From Chrysomallon squamiferum (taxonomy: Eukaryota; Mollusca; Gastropoda; Neomphalida; Peltospiridae): a stretch of 64,000 nt of DNA. The notes beneath the pieces were generated by a model. That model was not told where the DNA came from. It did no database searches and saw only the letters and a list, made by a program, of their open reading frames with translations. The stretch spans positions 10,882,169-10,946,168 of the forward strand of contig CM022679.1 of NCBI GenBank assembly GCA_012295275.1, read 5' to 3'. Positions 54,304 through 64,000 of the stretch are shown piece after piece (position 1 is the first letter of the stretch; the number at the start of each line of letters is the position of its first letter). The position numbers were made by a program, and so were the translations under genes.

Positions 54304-54761
54304 TGCTGCGGAAAGTTTTGTATACATTATACAATACAAAAGCATATTACCATATTCGATCATGTGACTGTGACAGAATTAGAAAAGATGAATTAAATTC
54401 AGTAAAAGAGACACTGCCGATATCGACGGACATTATTATATAAAACAAAGCAAAAATCATTCATATTACAACTATAAAAACAAATAATTGTTTGCTGTTA
54501 CGATGCACCTCGAACATTGGGCCTTAAAACAGAAGTTTTATATATATCAGGATTGTTATCTGAACATTCGATATTATTCTCATGCTACACATTCAGAACA
54601 TACTGTTATAGTTACTAAAACAAATACCGTTTTGATAGGTTAGTTGAGTTAAATGTAACATCTCTTATGTCTAACAGATTTACAGTAAGCTTAACAAACG
54701 TAGACGTATCTAGTCATGTGATCTCTGTGCTGCTATCTAATACTACACCTTTCCATTATTA

Positions 54762-54830
54762 TTTACTCGGTTAGCTGAGTGCTTAATTGACCCAGTGAGT
54801 CAATAATTCATAACATCAGAAAACATAAAG
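54762..54830 (+). mobile_element. tRNA-like SINE head, short
   Basis: CTCGGTTAGCTGAGTGCTT resembles an A-box region. The B-box counterpart is weak (GTCAATAATTCATAAC). Confidence 0.3.
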
Positions 54831-54947
54831 TGCTAAGTAAATAGTAAATAATCAGATTACAGAAGTCGAAGTGAGAAGCTATTGGTCTTCTATACAAAAA
54901 AATACCCAAAAACAATGGAATCTGAGATCCCAAGCAAGTCTTTAAAA

Positions 54948-54981
<34 letters not shown>

Positions 54982-55062
54982 TAATTATAATATTACCACA
55001 CTACATCATCAAAGTGATTATTTGAGACAAAAGGAAAACCAAATCATTTCTTTAGTTCAGTT

Positions 55063-55072
55063 TTTACTAGTA

Positions 55073-55136
<64 letters not shown>

Positions 55137-55158
55137 AAGTTGTTGTTGTTGTTGTTGT
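55063..55158. repeat. (TAG)n-(GTT)n microsatellite
   Basis: AGT/TAG triplets followed by GTT triplets, like the array in villin intron 6. Confidence 0.9.
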
Positions 55159-56465
55159 AATACCACTACTAGAGCTAAAACTATTGTTTATTGTTCCTTC
55201 TGTTGGTGCCAACTAAGATCAATAGCTTTTTTCATCATCATCATCACCATCAGCAACATCATCATCATAAATATTTTTTATCATTATTACTGCCACTGTC
55301 GATAAATGACAACTGCAGCTACACCATCAAGACGACTAACAATAAACATTTGCAATATTGAAGTATCTCACTTAACAGAAAGCGAAGAGATATAAATATA
55401 TACATATTTTTCTTTACCAGTTATTATTTGTTTACTTTCACATGTCCTTTACTTGTTCTGTTTATTCTGAAGTCTTAACTCCTTCAGTGTAGCCATTTGC
55501 ACTGCACTTTCACGAGACTGCGTTCAAGTGGCCACACTTTAGAATACTCAGCAACTCAAGTGACTGTACAGAAACTATTGAATGCAGGTGTCCGACGTCT
55601 GTAGAACTTGACAAACAGAAACACATTTAGTTCTGTATTATTAGCATGCCGTTGCCAAAGGTCATAAGATCAATTCTACTGTACAGACACATTTATGGGT
55701 TCTCTCTGTTACGTTTACATGATCTTCGTTGTCGTTGCGTTATTGTTACTACTACTACGTGTATGTCTGCGTTTTATAGCAACGTCTGCTATTACTGTGA
55801 CTGTGATTACTATTCTTACTACGTCTTCTGTTACTGCTGCTTTTATTACTAATATTGCCATCATTACTAGACTTCTACTACTGTTATTTTATTATTATTT
55901 ATTTGTTTCTGTTTGTACTTTAGGTGATATTTCTCTTTAAAAATAGACAATTCATAATTTACAATCTGTAGTAAAATGGAATGGCTTCATGTATGAAGAT
56001 AATAACATCATGAGTATCTGCTACATACATGCGTTGGCATTCTATCTAGACCGACAATACACATACATGGTGCCGCTAATAATGGGACTGGAACTCAGGC
56101 TCTGTCCCTCAAACGATTAATTTGTATATCTCAGATTAAAATGTCTTATTATTCAGGTTGAAAGAAACAAGTGCTCAGCATATAGAAATTATGTTCTCGT
56201 TCATTATGTGTGTGGGATCATGTTGCAAATGGGGATCGGCATATACTCCACTTGAACGTCTTTTGTAGGCGTTCATTTATTTTGACTGTTTCTGTTTTAA
56301 AAGAACGCTGACGTTTGTTTGAAATTAATATCATGATTCCTTTATGTTTTTTGTTTGGTTATTTGGTGCAAAATGGGTTTTATTTCCTAAGGTTGGGCAT
56401 GTTAAAACGTTTTTTTTTTTATTAAAAACAATGTTGATAAGGAATTAATATATACTTCAACCCAC

Positions 56466-56552
<87 letters not shown>
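56466..56552. repeat. (CT)n microsatellite
   Basis: Pure CT run of about 86 bases. Confidence 0.95.
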
Positions 56553-56554
<2 letters not shown>

Positions 56555-57424
56555 CACTTTACAAATGGTATATTATCAGTGTTAATTAAGGACAGAAAAT
56601 AACTCTAACAAATTATGAATTAATCGGTTTATTTATTTTAAGGCTTAGATATAAATTTTCATTATTTTTTTATTAAATCTGAAAACCAAAGGAGACAAAA
56701 CCAAAACCAAAACCAAAACCACAACCACATTATAGTACCAAAGCAGAGGTTATCTGATGCAACAATTTTCTACTATTGCATCATTAAATACGCAGGACAC
56801 GTTCGCTTTTTGCCAACACGTTTCAGAAATGGCGGATTAGTTGTGTAGCGTCTGCGATCACACATGATCGACGAGCTTCGATTTATCTTCCACTGGAGTT
56901 CACTAAAATCACTTTTACTTAGATTTATTTATTTTCTGCTTGTCTTTCTTCGTCTTCTCTTGTTAGCCATTGTTTTTTGTTTTTTATTAATTTATTAACG
57001 CAACGGTTTGTTCGGGTCAAGAAGGTATGTTCATTAGCGCAGTTCTAGAAGGTGGAAGAGACAATGCGATTTGTTTAGATCATACTACGTATTATGTATA
57101 GTACACTATATACTGATAGAAATTTTTCATTACGTTTGTAAATAAAAGAAAATATAATAGGTGTTATATTTTAAATATATCGTTGAAGATGCAAACATTG
57201 GTCAGTTCTGCTAGCCAAAGATTTAAAGGGTGTGTTCATTAACATACATGCTTTAACCTTGTTAAGAGTCCAAGAAGTTTTCATAATAATCAGACAATCG
57301 TTAGAATGATATGAGATTCTGAAAATGATGTTTTGACCAAGTAAATATGTGGGGTTTTAGGGGTGTTTTTTTTTTTTTTTTTTTTTTTTTTGTCAATTGA
57401 AATTCCTTTATCTACACCTTACTG

Positions 57425-57610
57425 ACAACAGTTTGAAAAAAAGACGAAGAAGAAAAAGAAGTAGGAGCAAAAATAATATTAATATCAGAAGCAGCAACAG
57501 TAGTAGTAGTGGTAACAGTAGCTGTAGTAAAACAGTAGAAGTAATGATTACTGTAATAATAGCATTATTAGTAATAATGGTAGTACAAGCAGCACACCCA
57601 TAACAGTAGT
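57425..57610. repeat. Imperfect (AAG)n-(AGT)n triplet array
   Basis: GAA/AGA units pass into AGC/AGT and TAGTAA variants for about 185 bases. Confidence 0.8.
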
Positions 57611-57649
57611 AGTATGTCGATATTCACACTATATTTATTTTCAAGCACG

Positions 57650-57980
57650 AATCTCTAATAGAACGCTGACTTCTCTGTCTGCCATCCAGCTGAAGAAGAA
57701 ATTTTTCTTCTGAGTTTTTACACTCGATGAACTGCTGCAGCAGAAGACCGCTGCACGGTCCCAAACGAGCGCATGGAATGAAAGTCTCGTGCACTTAGGA
57801 GGTCCAGATGTTATCTGAGAGGCCCCATCTTTCTGTGAGACTGGGTTTTAACACGGCCAATGCCTGGTATTTGACAGGTGCGTGTTCACGCTTTGTTCTC
57901 GCTGAAGCCAATTTTGACCTGACAGTGTAGTTTATCGTAAAGTGCCATCTCCTGCTGGTCGCCTCAGGATCGATTCATGG
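57650..57980. other. GC-richer patch, origin unknown
   Basis: About 330 bases with distinctly higher G+C and several GC-rich words (CTGCTGCAGCAGAAG, CCGCTGCACGGTCC) in an AT-rich intron. No long open frame and no match I can name. It may be an old transposon body or a regulatory element. Confidence 0.4.
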
Positions 57981-58609
57981 TGGATCTTTTAGTTCATATT
58001 TTTTTAATGATTTTCTTGTCACAGATTATCACCGATATCATCGTCGTCGTCGTCGTTATTGTTGTTGTTGTTATTATTACATCTGAAGGTGATTCCTTCA
58101 TTAATTCATGTTTTTGTTGTTGTATAGTTGTTGCTATTATTATTATTATTACTTTTATTATTATTTAATTTGAAATCCCGAGATGAACGAATGAATGTTT
58201 AAGAATGCACCAGTATACACATCCAAACATTACAAACAGGCGCATGGGAAAACAAATTATAATAATAAAACAAAATAAAAAAATAAACTTAAGACTTTTC
58301 AAACAAAGATTGTGTATGTATTTTTATCTTATGTGAATTCTGGGTTTGTCTTATTAATACTGAACAACAGTGCAATAATGGTCTGTGAAATAATAATAAC
58401 AGCAATGAATGTGTCGACCCTCTGAACAGCGTTTGTTTATCTATCCTTGACAGACCTTTAGTACCCATATTGTCGTTGCCGATGATGATATGATGATGCT
58501 GTTGCGGATTGTTTTGTTCACATTTTTCGTCGTTTTTGTCTTGGTTTTGTTCCCTTTCTTCTTATTACTGTTATTGCTGTTGTTATTACTATTTGCTATT
58601 ATTACAACT

Positions 58610-58631
58610 ACTACTTCCAGTATTATTATTA

Positions 58632-58690
<59 letters not shown>

Positions 58691-58702
58691 TATTATTATT
58701 AT

Positions 58703-58735
<33 letters not shown>
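58610..58735. repeat. (ATT)n-(ACT)n microsatellite
   Basis: ATT triplets with one ACT interruption, ending in nine or ten ACT triplets. The long Tyr/Ile/Thr frames here are artefacts. Confidence 0.9.
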
Positions 58736-58744
58736 CAGACACTA

Positions 58745-58960
58745 CAGCTATTACAGTTATTATTCAGTGTTACTGGCCACGCCGGTTATCTTGCTTCTCG
58801 TACATTTCCGTCTTTGCCTGCTCAAAGACTTGCCAGTCGGCTACAGTTTCTTACGACGTTGCGAACGTGTCGCTGTGGAGTCGATCTCGTTCCAAACGCA
58901 CGCACGTCTTCCAGTCGACGTGCCTCACGTTATGAGTAATCTATTAAACTGATTAGGCCT
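58745..58960. other. GC-richer patch beside dispersed repeat copy 2
   Basis: CpG-bearing sequence directly upstream of the 317-bp repeat (about 40 bases between). Nothing similar flanks copy 1, so it may be unrelated or may be part of a longer element that is truncated in copy 1. Confidence 0.4.
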
Positions 58961-59001
58961 GGTGCCAAAATCCAAAGAGCTTTTGGTCTTGTAGATTCAG
59001 G

Positions 59002-59318
59002 AACCTGGTTCTGCGTTCAGTTCAGATAACTTGACGCATTTACAATTCCTTTGTTATCTCTTCTGCTTTATCGTGCGTCGGTTTTGATTACGAAATTGCG
59101 TACAAGTTGCACGTATAGATTGTTTTTTAACGCGTTGCAGAGATTTAAGTGATTTTCGTTTCTGACGTGCATGGTTCAATAGCGGCGAGTCGTTTATTAA
59201 ATAAAAGATGGGGTGCAGTTTGTTATGTTGAATTTCTTGTATTCTGATTTGACAAATGTCTAATAAAAGTGACTAATAATAATTGATAACAGGCATAGAA
59301 ATTGTAATGCGCATTTAT
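59002..59318 (+). repeat. 317-bp dispersed repeat, copy 2
   Basis: Same length and orientation as copy 1 at 38112-38428, with about 11 substitutions and no gaps. Followed 12 bases later by (CT)n (59331-59421). The minus-strand frame open in copy 1 has an in-frame TAG here, which argues against coding. Confidence 0.85.
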
Positions 59319-59326
59319 CCAACGTT

Positions 59327-60795
<1,469 letters not shown>

Positions 60796-60799
60796 TTCC

Positions 60800-60870
60800 T
60801 CAGCGCGAGTTGGCGCAGTTGTTAAACTGCGGTAAGTACGCTTGTAATCGAGTCAAACCGAACTAAACAA
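60800..60870 (+). mobile_element. tRNA-like SINE head
   Basis: GAGTTGGCGCAGTTGTTAAAC is a good A-box region (TGGCNNAGT), and TAATCGAGTCAAACC about 30 bases later is a degenerate B box. It cannot fold as an intact tRNA by eye. Confidence 0.5.
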
Positions 60871-63450
60871 AATTAGAAAAGAAAGAGAGCAAAAAAGCCT
60901 ATACAATTAGTTCATTGAAATGGATGTTTGTGAGATGGGTGCTTGGTGTGCGTGTGTGCGTGTGTGCTTGTGTGTGTGTGTGTGTGTGTGTGGATTTGAA
61001 AATTTCGTTTTCATTCTTGTTATATCTAAATAAACACTGGCTTGAATGCAGAGGCAGTGAATAACAGTTATTATAATGCACGTTTCGTTTTTGTATTTTC
61101 TCGATTCTTTATATTCAGGATCCTTATTTTGCTTATAAATAAATATACGTTAATAATGTAATTCTCTGCATGCCAGTGTGTATATAAATTTGTCTGTAGG
61201 CGTCTTAGTATGTGAGGAAAACCGTCATTAAATGAATGTAATTATATAATACAAAATAAAAGCAGCAGATGTAAGAAGAATTAAGAATAATAATAATAAT
61301 AATAACAGATTGATAGATAGAAAGACGGAGAGTCAGACAGACAGAGAGAGAATAATAACAATAACAAATTTTCGAAAGAAGAAAGAACAGCATTTCAAAG
61401 AAATGTATCAATAGGGAAAAGATTTGTTTCTTTCATAGCGAACTCCAAAAACAAAATATAAACTGACATCTCAAGATAAAAACCGTACTGAACATATTGA
61501 AAATCGCTGATATGACAGATTTGTACTGTTTTATGAAGTTAGAAAATCTTCAGCAGCAAAATGAATCAGAAACCAAAAAAAAAAAAAATTAACATAGAAT
61601 AATCTACGAAATAATCTACGACGTCCATATCTGTCAAAATGAAGTTCCACAATCTCAACCTCGCGTGATTCTGGACGTAAAGTTCACTTTACTAAATATT
61701 CGCGACTTAAGAATTATATTTTTCTTTTTCCATCTCGTGCTAGAGGAGGTCACTGGTCGCAAACTCTAGACCATTTGAGCTGGTTATGAATATCTTTCAA
61801 ATTAAAGCAATTAACATTCACCGCTGATAAATCACGTTTAGGATTATTCACGCCTCGGCAAGGCTGTACCGAGCATGAAGGAAATGGTCCGCCGTATTGA
61901 TCGGTATTCGTCTAATTAGTCGCAGCCATAATATACACGAAAAACTCGTCCCAAGGTTTCCTAACCATTTCACAGAGATTTATTTCCACACTGATGTATC
62001 GAGTAGCTTGTCCAGTCTCTTGCCCGTACAGTAAATTAATCAAGCCCCGAGTTAATCAAGAATTGTAGGTTCTTGAAAAGTACCATGTTGTTCTGTTGTT
62101 CGCTTTTCACTTGCAACAGTATTAGAAGAAAAAGAAATTGTTAACGTGAATTATTATTTTTATTTTATTTTATTATTATTGTTATTTCTTAATAATTAGA
62201 AACGATATATATTAATTTTAGAAAACCATAGTCTGTTTCCGACTTAATATATATATATATATATATATATATCCTAAAGTAATGATAAATAAATACATGT
62301 ATATATTAAGTTACATGAAATTATAGTGTCGTTTTTTAGTGTACCGTAATTTTGGATTTAAATGACGTTCATTAAATAACCAGTTTGAGGTAACCAAAGA
62401 TTATATAATCATATCTTCCTTATAAAGTCAGCGAAACTGTGTAGGCTGTCTAAATATTTTAATATGTTCGTAAGATGAGTTTATACGAATTTTATAATCC
62501 AAACTTAATTCTAAACAAAGCCATTACGAAGACGCGGTCCTTGTGTCCTATCAATCTTAAGGCCGAAATTTAACTACTGTTCCATTGAGACTAATTCATT
62601 CGTACATCTTTCTAAGTACCAGCGAGAAATACTTTAATTTTAATAATTTAAACAAACTTGACTTCTTTGAAGTAATAATACCTACGCCCTAAGAGTGATG
62701 TTGCTGCGTCAAACCAGAAGTACTGAAATTAAAAGTCTTTCACACGGAATCCTTCCTGTTTTGCTCGACATGTGTGTCGTTTTTAATATAAACACTTCAG
62801 TTTAAGTGCTCAGTCCCTTTTAGTGACATCATGATGCTACCACACCCTTTTAAACAGGATACTACTGGTCTCCGGTCAGAGATCGATTTCAGTAGGATCC
62901 TGTATGAACTGGGTTCGAATACTGTTGTCGGCGTCAATGAAAACTTGATATTATTACTATGTTCTTTTTTGTTTTCTTTCTGTTTTTTGTAAAACCCCCC
63001 AGTATTTCGATATTTATCTAAATGTGATGCTTCGATTTTGCGTTCAGAATAATTCTATTTCGTTAAAATGCATTATAACGCAAAATTAAAAAAATAATTA
63101 TTACTCACAGTGGAATTTGGACAGATACACACGCGCACATACGCGCACGTACATTGAATGCAATGAAAATTTGAAACAAATTATTTTACATTTATTTACG
63201 AAATTGAAATACTAACTGGAATAATGTGGCCTAGTTACTGCTTTAACAATGAATGTGTCATATCATAAAGACGGTGAATAATCAATTATGTGGTTTCTTT
63301 GACGTATTTAATTTTCGGTGGTCTGAGTGGTGACTGAATCATCAGCGAACCCACAATTTTCCTTCAAGAATGAATTATTGTAAGAAAGCACGTGTACGTT
63401 TATTTTCAAAATCTGCGACGAAGACCTAGAGAGATAGATGGATAGATGGA
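60871..63450. other. Tolloid intron 1, 3' part
   Basis: AT-rich with (GT)n (60949-60992), (AAT)n (61285-61305), (AT)n (62248-62272) and moderate-GC sequence at 61610-62080. A GGGTTCGAATACTG string at 62921 looks like an isolated B box and may mark another SINE piece. No exon recognised. Confidence 0.6.
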
Positions 63451-63454
63451 TGAA

Positions 63455-63523
<69 letters not shown>

Positions 63524-63635
63524 CACATAGACACACATCATACATACACTCACACATCCACACATACATTTTTTTATGCATATTAACACACACATAGACA
63601 CAAATGAATGTATGTACGTGTATGTATGTATTGTG

Positions 63636-63670
<35 letters not shown>
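63418..63670. repeat. GATA/GATG, (GA)n, CA and (GT)n compound region
   Basis: GATAGATG units are followed by pure GA (63458-63521), CACA-type sequence, TATG units and (GT)n (63639-63668), ending about 130 bases before the next exon. Confidence 0.9.
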
Positions 63671-63671
<1 letters not shown>

Positions 63672-63803
63672 CGTGCGTAGATATAAGAATATATTTGTAT
63701 GTGTGTGTTCCTATGTGTGTGTCTATGTGAGTGTGTATATATATGGTACACACAAATATTTATTATCTTACAAATAAAATGTATTTTTTTTTTTGTTTTT
63801 CAG

Positions 63804-64000
63804 CTGGCTTTCTGGGTGATATAGCTTTATCTGATGCGGAATATAATAAATTCAAAGATGTGATCTGGAAAATGAAACACAGGAATAATAGCATGTACGA
63901 ACTGCAAGTGGAAGACCCTGGATTTGGATATAAGATTTCTAAACCAAGTTCCACGAAAACAGTATCCTGTAGTTCAAAAACATTAAAGGATAAAAAATAT
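63804..64000 (+). CDS. Tolloid/BMP1-like protease, exon 2 (propeptide, runs off the window)
   Basis: Acceptor TTTTTCAG, entering in phase 1. It encodes AGFLGDIALSDAEYNKF, then a basic, polar stretch (WKMKHRNNSMYELQVEDPG) and a Lys/Ser-rich end, open to the last base (65 full codons after the split one). G-D-I-A-L is the tolloid/BMP1 propeptide signature. A propeptide furin site and the astacin domain should follow outside the window. Confidence 0.88.

Noticed and set aside
58490-58952. Two overlapping 147-149-codon frames
   Set aside because: Their middle is (ATT)n/(ACT)n and their C-terminal parts lie in the GC patch with no homology; the two frames overlap each other.
60800-60870. Intact tRNA gene
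   Set aside because: A-box-like sequence is good but the B box is degenerate and no cloverleaf can be drawn; called a SINE head instead.

Overview
The window is eukaryotic nuclear DNA, very AT-rich by eye and crowded with microsatellites: (GA/CT)n tracts up to about 300 bp, (CATA)n, (ATT)n, (TTTA)n and (GT)n. Small exons with GT-AG boundaries are scattered through it, and there are no operons. Worn tRNA-derived SINE pieces share a central block and a 3' tail that I recall from molluscan genomes, and both genes are animal genes. The best guess is a mollusc (gastropod or cephalopod); the species cannot be named from the sequence.

Two protein-coding genes are supported, both on the + strand. 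(1) A complete villin gene runs from 6219 to 33875 in 27 coding exons, about 807 codons. It carries six gelsolin-type domains and a C-terminal villin headpiece ending in GLF. All exon phases join except at one place: exon 14 (domain G4) is one base short in a C-run, giving a frameshift and a TGA at 25217. Intron 9 must use a GC-AG boundary to keep the frame. (2) The 5' end of a tolloid/BMP1-type astacin protease gene has its signal-peptide exon at 46690-46849. After an intron of almost 17 kb, a propeptide exon starts at 63804 and is still open at the window edge; the catalytic domain lies beyond it.

Layout: 1-6218 is repeat-rich flank with a weak coding-like cluster on the minus strand (5316-6010). 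6219-34265 is villin and its 3' UTR. 34266-46689 is intergenic: simple repeats, one copy of a 317-bp dispersed repeat, several CpG-bearing islands and a putative tolloid promoter near 46.25 kb. 46690-64000 is the start of the tolloid gene, whose first intron holds a second copy of the dispersed repeat (about 96-97% identical), several SINE remnants, long CT/GA tracts and a G-quadruplex-type motif.

The two genes have no obvious joint function. Villin bundles, caps and severs actin in microvilli; tolloid is a secreted metalloprotease that processes matrix proteins and BMP antagonists. No CRISPR array, rRNA, intact tRNA gene, viral gene or clearly new multi-gene system was seen. The points most worth checking are the villin frameshift, the GC-AG intron, the dispersed repeat pair with CT-rich 3' neighbours, and the cluster of polypurine/polypyrimidine tracts in the 3' villin introns.
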